Shown: one piece after another, positions 1-9,413 of the stretch
Numbering within the stretch: position 1 is the first letter of the stretch
How the letters are laid out: the number at the start of each line of letters is the position of its first letter
From: Phymatolithon calcareum
Taxonomy: Eukaryota; Rhodophyta; Florideophyceae; Hapalidiales
Length of the DNA: 64,000 bases
Assembly: GCA_977006965.1 (NCBI GenBank)
Contig: OZ345376.1
Coordinates: forward strand, 682,001-746,000
Direction: 5' to 3'
Program-made: the position numbers and the translations under genes
Notes under the pieces: model-generated
The model's database searches: none
What the model was told of the DNA's origin: nothing
Seen by the model: only the letters and a program-made list of their open reading frames with translations

Positions 1-598
1 CTTCTAAGAAATGAGATGAGAAATTCATGGCTGTCGAAAGCCGCTTTGAATTCGATATGCGTCACAGCCGCTGTTCGACCTTGTTGCAGGAGCCAACCTA
101 TAGTCCAAGCCAGGGTACACGTACTGTCGCGTCATCTACGCCCTTAGCTGAAGATATCTTTCGAGTCGGGCAGTAGTTGGTCAATAAAAGGTACCAATCG
201 CTGAAGAAGGCGCCGTAAGAAGATTTTGAGAGTTTTGGAAAGGAGGTATATTGCTCGAAATTCTTTCTGTCTTCCTTTTCCCTTTTCCTGTGTAGCATCA
301 CAAGAATTCCAACGTTTTGATCGCAGTGAATCATTTTCGACTTCTAGATATCCTGTAGTAGTGCGGTTAACTCGCGTATTGCCTCCTCTGAAGCTTTGTG
401 TGTTACGACGGGGACTTCATCCAGTCGGGAAACCCGTCTGGTTTGCATCTTGTTGACGCTCTCAAAATGTGCTTCAACAAAGTTTTTCCACTCTTCCAGT
501 GCAACGCTTGTTGATGTTATCGGGTCTCTATAGGCCGTTTGCGATAGCTGGGAGAATTTTCCGCCCTTGCGCCCTCCAGATAGGCGCTTCGTGAGCAA
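1..598 (-). pseudogene. LINE reverse transcriptase fragment, running off the left edge
   Basis: Read on the minus strand, this is the start of a non-LTR retrotransposon reverse transcriptase in several frames. 598-344 reads like the segment before the catalytic domain, with EEWKNFVEAHFESVN and then EVPVVTHKASEEAIRELTALL. Around 280-175 another frame gives LLSKTLKIFLRRLLQRLVPF and then IDQLLPDS, the usual LLPDxQxGF region. Around 120-1 the frame gives TIGWLLQQGRTAAVT, then an EFKAAFDS segment that corresponds to reverse transcriptase motif A. Stops and at least two frameshifts make it non-functional. The catalytic YxDD part would lie left of the window. The motif order is characteristic of LINE elements; the exact clade is not resolved, and it may be the same family as the 3' end at 22060-22580. 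Confidence 0.6.
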
Positions 599-608
599 TG
601 ATACTCGA

Positions 609-881
609 TCATGATGGCTGGCAACGATTTAGTCCTAGCGCTGTCTGAATAGAAGCTCTATGTGCTCCTTTTAGTCTCGTCTGTATTAACTTTGCAGTTC
701 TCGCGACATTTCTTCCTATCGGTCTCGCGCATGGAGGGCCTCTTACGTTCACGTCTTCTGAGAATGTCAAGAGTGTGAGTAGAAGGTGCCTATTGTTTTC
801 CCGCTGGTAGGACGTTTCACGTGTGTAAGAACGTCTGTCGCACTGGTTTGGCGCGCCTAAGGCGTTCCCGGTTAGAGTCAA
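609..881 (-). pseudogene. Possible upstream part of the left-edge LINE
   Basis: An open minus-strand stretch that ends with ARTAKLIQTRLKGAHRAS, a basic, charged segment directly upstream of the pre-RT frame at 598-344 and shifted by one frame from it. Similar basic linkers lie between endonuclease and reverse transcriptase in LINE proteins, and position and orientation fit. There is no conserved motif in it, so the assignment rests on context only. From about 882 to 1294 I see no coding signal. Confidence 0.3.
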
Positions 882-1294
882 CTTCGTGAGCGGACGAACC
901 TGTTTCTAAGGCCGCACTTATTTGTTTGCGGATGCATTATTCGCACATGAAATTCTCCTGAGACAAAGCCGAGATGAAAGAAAGTATTCGTGCTTGCGAC
1001 AAACGAGGGATCAGGAAGAGTCTTCTTGTAAAGCTTGCAAAACAAGCAACATGCGTGGGATTGAGACATTTTCTGATACTTGTTTGTGAAAAGATTCGTA
1101 TTTATATGCCAGTACTATAGTCGTCGCAGGTAAGGGGAAGATTCCTTTCTTCAATCTAAGCTAAACTGCTTACACACTCAGCCACGCGCATGACCACATC
1201 CACTCATAGAGTCCCATGTAGTATGAGAGCTCTCATAGCGAATGCGTTCGCGTTGGTCTCGGTTCGGCCTTGGTGAATCGGCTCTGCCACCCCT

Positions 1295-2251
1295 TTACTC
1301 TGGTGGTGGCGAAACGTTGAAAAGCTTATATCGTTGCGCTAACCGCCGTTCGAAACGACGTCGGAGTTGAGGAGAAATGTTTTGAAGTTGATGGTGAACC
1401 TGATCGGGTTGAAGGTATTGTTGCATAGACTTTGATGACGCCCATCGCCCACGAAGTTGAATTTCATCACGCGTCAGTCGACCGTGCATATGATCCGTGG
1501 TTGCGCCACCGTAACGAAGTCCATGTAGTTTAGTATCTCCAATGTCGATGTTGAATGTTTTCAAAATCGGGTTCATTCGCTTTCGTAGTGTTGCCATTGA
1601 GAAACGGAACAGCTTGTTGTCGTTTTGTGTTCCATTCTTCGATCGAATGACTTGTTGTCGTCGAAGTAACTCGGCATTTAGTAGTCCACGAACAAACACT
1701 GATTGGTTGGTTCCACGTTTGGTTTTTGGAAGCGTCAATACGCCATAGTAATTTTGGTTGGGTCCCTGGGGAGGATCGAGAAAGATGAAGTCTTGACACC
1801 TCGCATTCGAGGCATCTGCAGATCGTAAGTAGCAATCAAATATGACCAATATTGCAGTAGCCATGTCTGGACGGCCTTGTTTTAGGAGTTCATAGGCGAT
1901 CGCATTCGCCAATTGTTCGGATATAACTGTACGGGCCTTTACAGGAACATGTTTTGCTCACCCCTCGAGAGAGGCGCGAAGGTCCTGCATTTTGCCCCGC
2001 AACGTTGGGAAGTACAGCTCAACAGCTAACATTGCATTGACGACTAATTGTCGTCCAGCTTTGTTCCGAGTATGATACGTATGAACCGCGAAGTCCATTA
2101 AGTACGCCTCAGTTTTTGATAAATCGGTAAATGAATCAAGCCCTTTTTCCTCCAAGTATTTGATGAAGGCTGCCAGGCCACGGTCGTATTGGTTTTTGGT
2201 GCTCTTGTCGACTCGGAGAGCTAGTAGCTCATACCGTCCAGGACGGTTCAT
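1295..2251 (-). pseudogene. Tyrosine recombinase with one in-frame stop
   Basis: A 319-codon minus-strand frame from an ATG at 2251, broken only by a TGA at 1958-1960. The N-terminal 95 residues look like a SAM-like DNA-binding domain (KSTKNQYDRGLAAFIKYLEE). The C-terminal part holds the catalytic set of tyrosine recombinases: an arginine in CYLRSADASNAR, the HGLRYGGAT box, GRWAS in place of the second histidine motif, and the nucleophile tyrosine in SMQQYL. At the stop the context is SLEG-stop-AKHVP; in related proteins a tryptophan is usual at this point, so TGG to TGA is the likely change. It catalyses strand exchange for element integration. It sits directly after gag-like ORFs, which suggests a DIRS-like or Crypton-like element. 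A reverse transcriptase was not found beside it. Confidence 0.7.
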
Positions 2252-2259
2252 CAGCGGGT

Positions 2260-2943
2260 TTAGACTCGCTTCTGATATATATGCTCTTTATATGTAAGTC
2301 TCCGGCCAACGTAGGAGCTGCCACTTGTCTGCAGGATATTCGATCTTCCTTTCTGTTGCGCCCCAGTGAGCGCCTGATTGTCAACCCCAGATACCAACCT
2401 TTTTCCAAGGTTCAATTTGTTGCGTAAAAACCACTTAAGACCCATTGGGTCCTTTATAACATTCTCAGCTGTATCATATTTCATAACAAGTTCCGGCGGC
2501 AGGGCATCAAGCAGCTCGACGCTTCCTGCCACTCCGTGAGAAGGCAGCGATAATATTGAGGCCTCCATCCAAGTCTTCGTTTGACAACGCTCAGCTAAAT
2601 AGGTAGAGCTTTCTGGTGGTACTCTCGTTGTCACCCATCGGTCCGCACGTGACAATAGTTGCCGGCGGAACGCCCGGTCACATGAATCACTCACTTGAGA
2701 ACATATTTCCGATTGACTGGTGGTGAGTTGGTCGTCGAAAAGTAGGGGTACATCCATGCTGGCGAACTGCCCCCTGGAGAGGGCATTGAGACAGGTTAGT
2801 ACGTGTGCGGTGGTCGTCAGTATGGCATTTTTCTCACATATTCGTGACTTATGGCGAGGCCCTTTTCCACTCGTCCTGCCATTAATTCCCCTGATCGGTA
2901 GGGGGAATAACTCACGTCGGTCATCGGTAACAAATCTTTTCAT
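2260..2943 (-). CDS. Unknown ORF between the gag-like ORFs and the recombinase
   Basis: A 227-residue frame using the first ATG (2943-2941); the open frame extends a little further to 2970 and overlaps the end of the upstream charged ORF. It ends nine bases before the recombinase start. Visible features are a serine- and arginine-rich N-terminus and a more ordered middle (LLDALPPELVMKYDTAENVI). I do not recognise a catalytic motif, zinc knuckle or polymerase motif. Its tight position between gag-like ORFs and the tyrosine recombinase suggests an element-encoded protein, perhaps a gag extension or DNA-binding protein. Protein-level conservation has not been tested. Confidence 0.4.
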   Translation of the reverse strand: MKRFVTDDRRELFPLPIRGINGRTSGKGPRHKSRICEKNAILTTTAHVLTCLNALSRGQFASMDVPLLFDDQLTTSQSEICSQVSDSCDRAFRRQLLSRADRWVTTRVPPESSTYLAERCQTKTWMEASILSLPSHGVAGSVELLDALPPELVMKYDTAENVIKDPMGLKWFLRNKLNLGKRLVSGVDNQALTGAQQKGRSNILQTSGSSYVGRRLTYKEHIYQKRV

Positions 2944-2953
2944 TTTTGTTCTA

Positions 2954-3727
2954 CTAATTTTTGCGAGCACAAGCAGCCCCCTCTTTCTTTGTGTCGGGGT
3001 TCTTTCCTAGGGGCTTCATAAGCTCACGCTCGAGTCGCGCTGCACGACGGGCGGCACGTAATTCGCGGCTGGCCACCGCACCTTCCTCGTTTCGATCCTC
3101 AAACATGTGGGCAGCAACTTCCCACTTTCCGGTATGGTCAGCCAGCTCGACTTTCGCTAATCGACGCAGTAGGACTTCCACGGCATCTCTTTTCCTCGTC
3201 TTTTTCATACCGAGGTCGGATATGAGCAAATCAACGGCAGCTGCAATAGATTCGCTCTCATATTTGTTCCGTTCGGTCTTAAAGTCATGGGTTCGCACGA
3301 AATCGGTGATCGTGTGGCAGCGGCTGAAGTAGTATTGCAATCGTTCGCCGGTGACCCTCTTCCATAAGGGTAGGTTGAAATGGTACGGCTCCTCCTCTTT
3401 CTTTTTCCAGAACTTCCCCATTTTCCGCTTTTCTCGCCGCTTCATCTGCTTCTTTCGCGACGATCGATCACGTTTCCTGTAGTCTGAATCGGATGAGTCA
3501 TCAGAACTGCTGGAATCATCGGAGGAGCTGTCATCAGATTCTTTCTTTTTGCGCCTCTGCTTCTGATGCTTTCGCCCCTTTCGTTCGCTTTTCCGGCTGC
3601 GTTCGTCATAACTGTCGTCATCGTCAGAGGAGCTATCATCGCTCGAGTCTGGATTGCCCCTCTGACGCGCTCTCGCTTTCTCGATAAAGGTCCGCCGGCC
3701 GCGTGGTGGATTGCCGCCGGTTATCAT
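2954..3727 (-). CDS. Charged gag-like protein of the recombinase element
   Basis: 257 residues from an ATG at 3727. The N-terminal half is low complexity: runs of Asp/Ser (residues about 27-42 and 64-82) alternate with Lys/Arg blocks that resemble nuclear localisation signals. The C-terminal half is more ordered and helical (TGERLQYYFSRCHTITDFV, then ERNKYESESIAAAVDLLISD), like the ordered part of retroelement gag proteins. The open frame extends upstream of the ATG to about 3829 with another acidic Ser/Asp stretch (LAESESDDSGDSDSSEATPN), so it overlaps the end of the upstream ORF by a -1 shift. There is no CCHC knuckle. Role as nucleocapsid or DNA-binding gag is inferred from composition and context. 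Confidence 0.5.
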   Translation of the reverse strand: MITGGNPPRGRRTFIEKARARQRGNPDSSDDSSSDDDDSYDERSRKSERKGRKHQKQRRKKKESDDSSSDDSSSSDDSSDSDYRKRDRSSRKKQMKRREKRKMGKFWKKKEEEPYHFNLPLWKRVTGERLQYYFSRCHTITDFVRTHDFKTERNKYESESIAAAVDLLISDLGMKKTRKRDAVEVLLRRLAKVELADHTGKWEVAAHMFEDRNEEGAVASRELRAARRAARLERELMKPLGKNPDTKKEGAACARKN

Positions 3728-3822
3728 GTTAGTAAGGACCTTGATCTGTTGCGCAAGATCGGCTGCGTTCGGTGTCGCTTCGCTGCTGTCGCTATCGCCG
3801 CTGTCGTCGCTTTCGCTTTCCG

Positions 3823-4287
3823 CTAGTTGAACTCTCTTTGGCTGGCCTCTTTTAGAGTTTTTTTCTTTTTGTGTCCTCGCGACGGGCCCGCGTGGGATGG
3901 GCCCGCCCTGGTTTTGGATTTGCGCGTTTTGGTTTTGCGAGAGGGCCCGGCGTTGGATGGCCCTCCTCTAGTATTGGTTGCAGATTCGGAGGCATCTGCA
4001 TTTTTCGGATTGTTAGCATCACCGTTACGCGCGTCCTCCATCTCAGTGTCATCGTATTCACTTCCACTACTTACGGGTGCCGGTAAATTGCCGGCGACCA
4101 CGTTAGTAATTACCTCCCATAAATCGTTAGTATCGCATCGCAGTGGCACATTGCGCGAAGCATCCAGTTTCGAATTCAAAAACTCAATCATCCCGGTATG
4201 GAACTCACGTCCCCGGGTTTCATAAGTCTTCAAATTCTTACTTACCACATCTTTAAACTTCGATATATAATCTCCATCTTTTCCCAT
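3823..4287 (-). CDS. First gag-like ORF of the recombinase element
   Basis: 154 residues from the first ATG at 4287. The frame is open without an ATG back to about 4378, so an upstream exon or non-ATG start is possible. The N-terminal half is ordered (YISKFKDVVSKNLKTYETRG, then FHTGMIEFLNSKLDASRNVP). The C-terminal half is a basic tail with three GPS-centred repeats (GGPSNAGPSRKTKTRK, then RAGPSHAGPSRGHKKKKTL). It ends at a TAG at 3823, where the next frame (-1) is open and acidic. Either a one-base mutation split one gag gene or two gag ORFs overlap. No known domain is recognised. Confidence 0.45.
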   Translation of the reverse strand: MGKDGDYISKFKDVVSKNLKTYETRGREFHTGMIEFLNSKLDASRNVPLRCDTNDLWEVITNVVAGNLPAPVSSGSEYDDTEMEDARNGDANNPKNADASESATNTRGGPSNAGPSRKTKTRKSKTRAGPSHAGPSRGHKKKKTLKEASQREFN

Positions 4288-4477
4288 CCCCGCGAAGAGT
4301 TCGGTAAACTCTCCCAAAAGCAGCCTGTTACTGCTTCGATTGTTGTTGTTAGCAGGTGAAATTTTCGAAGAGGCGCCTCACCCACGGCATCCCCTCCTAG
4401 TCCCATTCCCTAAGGGACGAGGGCAAGTGTTGTGAACTAACACAGGTGACACTCACAGTCTAAATAGACAACACCGT

Positions 4478-4505
4478 CAACAGGTAGCGGGTTCAAAGCC
4501 CATAT
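4478..4505 (-). promoter_or_regulatory. tRNA 3'-end complement: primer-binding-site or tRNA-derived sequence
   Basis: The plus strand reads GCGGGTTCAAAGCCC followed by CATATGCCCA. It contains a perfect match to the tRNA B-box consensus GGTTCRANNCC. On the minus strand the same bases begin TGGGCATATGGGC, the form expected of a retroelement primer-binding site (TGG then complement of a tRNA acceptor and T arm). The gag-like ORFs start about 190 bases downstream in that orientation. I could not fold a complete tRNA on the plus strand (no A box, no matching 5' acceptor), so it is either a primer-binding site or a tRNA-derived SINE fragment. Confidence 0.4.
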
Positions 4506-4524
4506 GCCCACCCATCCTCGTAAA

Positions 4525-5538
4525 CGTCGGCGTCCTCGTTAGAGTCGGATTCGATCGTTCCTTGCCAGTGCGATACAGGCCAGCGACTTCACTAGTTATT
4601 ACCAGATCCGCCTCGCACGTCACCAAGTCCAACCTCGAGAGAAGGAGTTCCAACACCACTTCCTTTGACGAACCAGAACTGATAGCACAGTTAAGATGAG
4701 AACTCAAACACTCCACAAATTTATGATCATTTAAAAAGCTGCGCCGTTATGCGTAGTAGAAAACTTAAAGGCCTCCCCGAGGCCAGGTGTCGCTACTAGG
4801 GCATGTTGCCAGGACACCGCGCTTTACAACTTTGACTAAACGATTCCGATAGGGGTTTACGACTTATGCGAAAAATACCAACGTTATGTGTACATCTCCA
4901 TCTCCGTACATGTTCATTGCTCATTGTCTCCGAGAAGTTAAGTATCGGTCGGGTGCCACCCCGTCCGTCATGAGTCTTCATCTGGTGAAATTTTGCAGCT
5001 CTTAGACACCCGAAGGTGCACAGGGGTCGCGACGTGAACGCGGCTACGCACGAGACCGGGTCAGTAAACCCTCTTTACTAACTCCTGGCCAGAGATCCGT
5101 ACGTGCACTTCATACTCCTTAGAGACTCACGCCTCCAGGTAAGTCAGAATCCATTGTGAGTCTTTCCCCCCACCCTGACTTATCCGCACACGAAGTGTGA
5201 TTCACGCACAAAAACTCCCCCCCAAGACTTGGCGGCAATATCCAAATCATTCCACGCCCAAGTCCGAAAATACCGTTCTGCTATGCAAGCTCGCAGAACT
5301 CTATATCTGCGGACCAATGCTAACGATAATAGAGTCCCGCGATCTAAAATGAGGACCATCTCTCAGAGACTAGTATGTTCTCAATCTGTGCGGGGGTTCT
5401 GATCGCCACCTTGTTCATGTATATACTTTAGTTTTTCCTCTTTTCGAGCTCGAAGTAAGTTGACATCGCCCTCAACCTGTGTCTGGACATTATTGTACCT
5501 TCTCGAAATATCTTTCTGCATCATCGGCTTTACTGTGA
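4525..5538. other. Non-coding gap, possible LTR or leader on the minus strand
   Basis: No convincing gene. If 4478-4505 is a primer-binding site, a long terminal repeat would lie just to the right, but I could not find a matching repeat left of 1295. A 94-codon minus-strand frame at 5381-5665 has a plausible charged composition but no recognisable domain. Confidence 0.3.
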
Positions 5539-6300
5539 ATGCAACACTTGCCGACAAGGTTTTCCATACGTCTTCGAAGTCTAGTGTTAAAGTCACCAAC
5601 CAAGATGATGGCATCTCGCCGCGGGACCTTTCCGGGATTCTTTCAAGCTGACAGTGCGTGTCCATTTGCGCAGGTTCCGTTCGTCATTTGTGCGGTACGA
5701 GGCCAGGAAGATGACGAAACCGAGGAACAACAGTCCGTCGATGGCGATCAGGCAACTAAGCAAGACGAACCATCTAATACAATAATCGAGTCAGATGTGG
5801 AAAACAAGACTGGTCAGCATATCGACGGAAACGTGTCAGTCTACGAATCGAGAGAGGCCAGCCCGCAAATCTCACCGGAGACCCAGAGAAGCAAGAAACT
5901 AATGATACTCCCATCGAAAACTCGGAGCAAGGCAGAACCAAATATAATATTTAACAGATATTGGAGTATGGCAACGATGAACGTCGGGGGATCACCAGAG
6001 ACCCCGGAGTATCTACATAAGATGGTACATAATCACAAAGTTTATATTATCGGGCTCACGGAGACACATCTGAGATCCGAAACAGGTATCCGGACCTATA
6101 TGTTCTCTATTAACGCCCCAAGGCCTGAACTGTTAACTCCAGAGGGGCCCCGTAATCAAAATCTCGGACCAAGAAGGCGAGGTACAGCGAAAAACTTTGG
6201 CGGAGTATCACTGGTATTTCGCAGTGGATGTGGAGTGAAACTCACTTCAAGTATGCAAAAGTACACTTCCAAGTCATTATCGCCCAACTGGGCAGCCTAA
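5539..6300 (+). pseudogene. LINE 1: N-terminal region and first half of endonuclease
   Basis: A 253-codon frame from an ATG at 5539. Residues about 50-130 are acidic and polar and unrecognised. From about residue 144 it becomes an apurinic/apyrimidinic-type endonuclease: MATMNVGG (the usual NVGG/NVNGL start) and then IIGLTETHL with the catalytic glutamate. It continues to GGVSLVFRSG and then goes out of frame; the next frame from 6228 continues the same domain. The endonuclease would nick target DNA for target-primed reverse transcription. The frameshift near 6240-6300 makes the copy inactive. Confidence 0.7.
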
Positions 6301-6707
6301 AAGTTGGGATAGTGTACATGTCACCAAGGTCCACTCGTCAGGAAACCGAAAAGTGCCTTCAATTAATCAGCAGGCATGCAAGGGGACAAGTCATCATCTG
6401 TGGTGACTGGAACGCAAGACACAAGCTGTGGGACAGTCAGTCCAACAGAAGGGGTAACCAACTCGTCAATTGGGCAGAAAGAAAAGGATGGGACATAAGA
6501 GCAAGCAAAGGACCGACATTCCAGACGAAGAAGTATGGGAGCAATATCGACTTCTTTGTCACAAAAGGAATAACAATATCTGCGCCGAACTCTCCAGAAG
6601 ACATATGGACAGGGGCTACACAGCACAGGTCTATATGTACGCGCCATAGAAGCCGGAAAGATCTCGACCCGAGCCAATCTACCAACCAGTGTAAGAGACC
6701 GAGATGA
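6228..6707 (+). pseudogene. LINE 1: second half of endonuclease
   Basis: This frame continues the endonuclease domain: VGIVYMSPRSTRQETEKCL, then ICGDWNARHKLWDS with the GDxNAxHxxW core, and SNIDFFVTKG, which corresponds to the SxIDxxxT motif. The final SDH-type motif is only weakly visible (ATQHRSICTRH) and the frame is lost soon after, so the C-terminal catalytic histidine is doubtful. It overlaps the preceding frame by about 70 bases; a single-base indel would reconcile them. Confidence 0.7.
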
Positions 6708-6738
6708 CACACAGAAGAAAAATGAAATCAAGGAACGA

Positions 6739-7035
6739 ATGCGTACTCTCATTGAGGTCCTCAAGGGAAACACCTCCCCCGAATCGGTATCCCATATCTA
6801 CAGGGAGATTGTAGACCCCGGAGGAAAGTCAAGAAGAGAACCCAAGAAAGAAGCCGCTCTTCGCAAGTATCACGAAGGAATGCCAGGAATCATAGACAAC
6901 CGCAAAAAGTCGGAAATGCCAGAGCTCTACACCAGAGACTTGTTAAAACCTGGTGTGATCCGTGGAGAACCAAAAAACGCATCCCGGAACGCTACAAGTC
7001 ATTTTGGAATACAGAGCTGGACAAAATGGCACTGA
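6739..7035 (+). pseudogene. LINE 1: linker between endonuclease and reverse transcriptase
   Basis: A Lys/Arg-rich 98-codon frame (KSRREPKKEAALRKYHEG) in the right place for the linker. Just after it, another frame gives SFWNTELDKMALKRKKLYRK, a pattern common in LINE linkers (FWNxELDxLxxKRxxLYR), and the second LINE carries a matching FWNREFDQLAKKRTRIYKRV. It is broken by frameshifts at about 6990 and 7180. Confidence 0.55.
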
Positions 7036-7256
7036 AGCGAAAGAAACTCTACCGGAAAGCCAGAAAATCTCGCTCACCGGAAGACTGGGGTCGTTACCAC
7101 GAGTGTAAATACCAAATCAGAACCTTGGTGAACAATGAAAAGAAAGAGCAGTATCAAGAATACATTGCCGAGCTCGAGGAGTAAGATAGACAAGCGGCCT
7201 TGAAGAAACTTGCCAAGATGAAAAAGAAAATTTGAAGAAGAACGCTAAGAAACGAG

Positions 7257-7796
7257 ATGACAGGAAGCCCCATGAATTGCGATAAATTCTCAGCCCGCAT
7301 CTCAGCGACATGCCATAGCACCGAAACGTGGAAACAGGCACTAAGAAAATTCTCCTGCCCCGACGACATAAGGACAAAAATTGAAGCGGCTCTCCGAAAA
7401 GCACCAAACGGAAAGGCACCAGGCTTAGACGAGGTGAAGGCTGAAATGCTAAAAGTCGATATACCGCTCAACGCCGAAGTGCTTACAGCATTCTTCGAGG
7501 CATGCGGAAGGTGTGGAGACACGCCTCTGCACTGGCAGAAAGCGCTCCTCGTCCCAATACACAAGAAGGGGGAGCACGAGGACCCCGGAAACTACCGACC
7601 GATTTCCCTGCTGAGCCACGCAAGGAAAATTATTGAGACAGCTATTGATATGAAGCTGCGCACAATATACTCAAACCACTCGTATCAGCTTAGGTTCCAA
7701 AAGGGGAAGAGCCCTGAACTGGCCATTCTAAGAGCTACTGAGCTATTAAAAGGGGATCAGAGATGTGTAGCAGTATTGGACCTTAAGGCTGCCTAA
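7257..7796 (+). pseudogene. LINE 1: reverse transcriptase, N-terminal motifs
   Basis: 180 codons with motifs 0 to 2 of a LINE reverse transcriptase in order: LRKAPNGKAPGLDEVKAEML, then WQKALLVPIHKKGEHEDPGN, YRPISLLSHARKIIE and FQKGKSPELAILRATELL. It reaches the start of motif A (VAVLDLKAA) and hits a TAA where a codon for Tyr or Phe before DS/DT would be expected. The sequence continues after the stop with DTVL in the same frame. Function in an intact copy is RNA-templated DNA synthesis primed at the nicked target. Confidence 0.75.
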
Positions 7797-8562
7797 GACA
7801 CAGTACTGTGAGCACACTTGGTGAACAGAATGAGACAAGTACTGACTAAAGAGATATGCGCAATGGCCGAGGCGTTCTTGACACCATCCTAGATAGCAAC
7901 AATTGGTGATGCAAACAGAGAGTGGTTTCTAGTGGACAGGGGAGTCCTGCAAGGGTCCCCTATCAGTCCAAGCCTCTACAACATCTTCATCGATGAATTC
8001 GCCGAGCGAATGAGCCGGGCATCAAAAAACCTGGGCTGAAGTTCCGGCTATCCTTTTTGCAGACGATGTTCTTCTCTCTGCGAAATTCCCCGCTGCATTG
8101 CAAGGACTATTGTATATAGCTACCCAATGGACAGCAGATCGAAAGATGACGTGAAACACTAAGCAAGTGAAAAGCGAAGTCCTCGAATGAGAGGAAACAT
8201 TGGGCAAGACATTCAAGCTCGCAAACAAAGTTCTGGCACGCGTTCCAGAGATCACATATCTTGGAGTATCCCTAGACCCCGGAGGAGTAAAAGATACGTT
8301 ACTGATGCAACGACTAAAGTAATCAAGGACGGCCGTGTACGAATTGCGTACACTGGGAGTGTTCAAGAAAGGGCTCAGTATACAAAAGTGTATTGAGATA
8401 TACAAGGCGCTAGTACAGCCAAGCTGGGAGTTCGCAATGCACTCAACGCCCTGTTCAGAAGACGTACAAAATGCCGTCAAGGAAGTAGAAGCAACATTCT
8501 TCAATCTTGGGCTTCATAAAGCTGAGAAGGAACAAGGAGAAGGAACGTATGTATCCAAATGA
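7797..8562 (+). pseudogene. LINE 1: reverse transcriptase palm and thumb, many stops
   Basis: Pieces in changing frames show RGVLQGSPISPSLYNIFIDE (motif B), FADDVLLSAKFPAALQGLLY (motif C; the FADD codons are at 8056-8067), ITYLGVSLDPGGVKD and then GVFKKGLSIQKCIEIYKALV. The last stretch is open from 8335 to 8562. The order and spacing match the second LINE (FADDVLLQAKNAKALQKLLD there). At least three frame changes and stops occur here. Confidence 0.7.
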
Positions 8563-8847
8563 AGTGCCCGAAAGCAGAAACAACCATTAATTGCAGTAAA
8601 CAAGGAAAGATATCGCCGCGATGGAAACCAGAGAGCCGTTTGGGGAAGCTGTAAAGCATATCCAAACAAACCAGTCTTCACAAACACTTCGATCGAAATT
8701 TCTGGCCATGTAAGGAGACCGCCTAGAATCGAAGCGGAAAAGGAAGATTCCATACGATAAGACAAGTGAATTTCCAGCAATACTCAAGTTCCCCAAGGTG
8801 AAGCACAGACAACTCGCACTGCAGTATACCTCGGAAGTTTCCCACAG

Positions 8848-9069
8848 GTGTCAGCAACAAGTATGGCCGAAGAATTCGGCACAAGAGCCAGAGAGCATAC
8901 GGAGACCCTTGAAAGCACGCTAGCAGGGTACGACCTAGAAGGAGCAAAACGACTAGAAGCAGAAAAGGAGCTAGATGAGCTCTTACTATTTAGCAAGACA
9001 CTCATAGAACTCACGGAGAACGAAGAAGGCCTGTATTGGTTCGTATACGGCAAGGCAAAAAGCGGTTGA
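8848..9069 (+). pseudogene. LINE 1: C-terminal helical tail
   Basis: A 74-codon open frame, very rich in Glu and Leu (EAEKELDELLLFSKTLIEL), ending GKAKSG before a stop at 9067. It corresponds in position to the helical end of the second LINE (residues up to its stop at 17488). No zinc knuckle is visible. It is probably the end of the LINE ORF2; the 3' untranslated region would follow to about 9236. Confidence 0.4.
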
Positions 9070-9340
9070 GTCCAAGCACCAGCAATCCTGTAGAGGACTG
9101 AGATAGGATTACTTTGAATCCTGTGTTTTCCCATACGCGATTCTAGTGGGCGTTTCGTGAGCTGCACAAAGGTAGGTAGCATCAGAGGAAGTCTCGCCCA
9201 TATCTTCGGAAATCTGTGGGGGCTTTTAAATAAACTTGAATAAAAAAGTCATTTTTGTACTTTGTGTGGGAGCTTCCATTGGCGACAAACTTGTACTTCT
9301 CAAAACGGCGTGTTTTCTGGCGCCTACAAAAACAAGTCGT

Positions 9341-9413
9341 ATGTGTACCGTAAGCCGGGATAACACATGTGTAAAACGTAAGAGTACCAGCAGGGGAATG
9401 TTAAGGGGGGGAG
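9341..9413 (+). repeat. Copia-like 3' end, copy A (with polypurine tract)
   Basis: Starts near TGTACCGTAAGCCGGGATAA and ends in a purine tract (AAGGGGGGGAG, 9403-9413). It is homologous to 9978-10108 in the opposite orientation. The translated frame keeps TVSRDNxxVKRKST in both, so it is probably the last codons of a polyprotein followed by the polypurine tract that primes plus-strand synthesis. Sequence after the purine tract is not shared. Confidence 0.45.

Larger units (their letters stand above)
5539..9236 (+). mobile_element. LINE (non-LTR retrotransposon) copy 1, decayed
   Basis: A plus-strand element read in pieces: an acidic N-terminal region, APE-type endonuclease, linker, reverse transcriptase, and a C-terminal tail. 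Each piece is in a different frame or ends at a stop. The order is the standard one for LINE ORF2. It resembles the minus-strand element at 17400-20504 in the endonuclease (WNARHKLWD against LNARHRLWD) and in the reverse transcriptase (both FADDVLL), so the two belong to one clade but are clearly diverged. No clear poly(A) tail is seen; the 3' region ends in A/T-rich sequence near 9236. Boundaries are approximate. Confidence 0.75.

Noticed and set aside
4430-4520. tRNA gene on the plus strand around the B-box match
   Set aside because: No A box, no 5' acceptor strand pairing with the 3' side, and the T-arm pairs poorly. Kept only as a primer-binding-site or tRNA-derived sequence.
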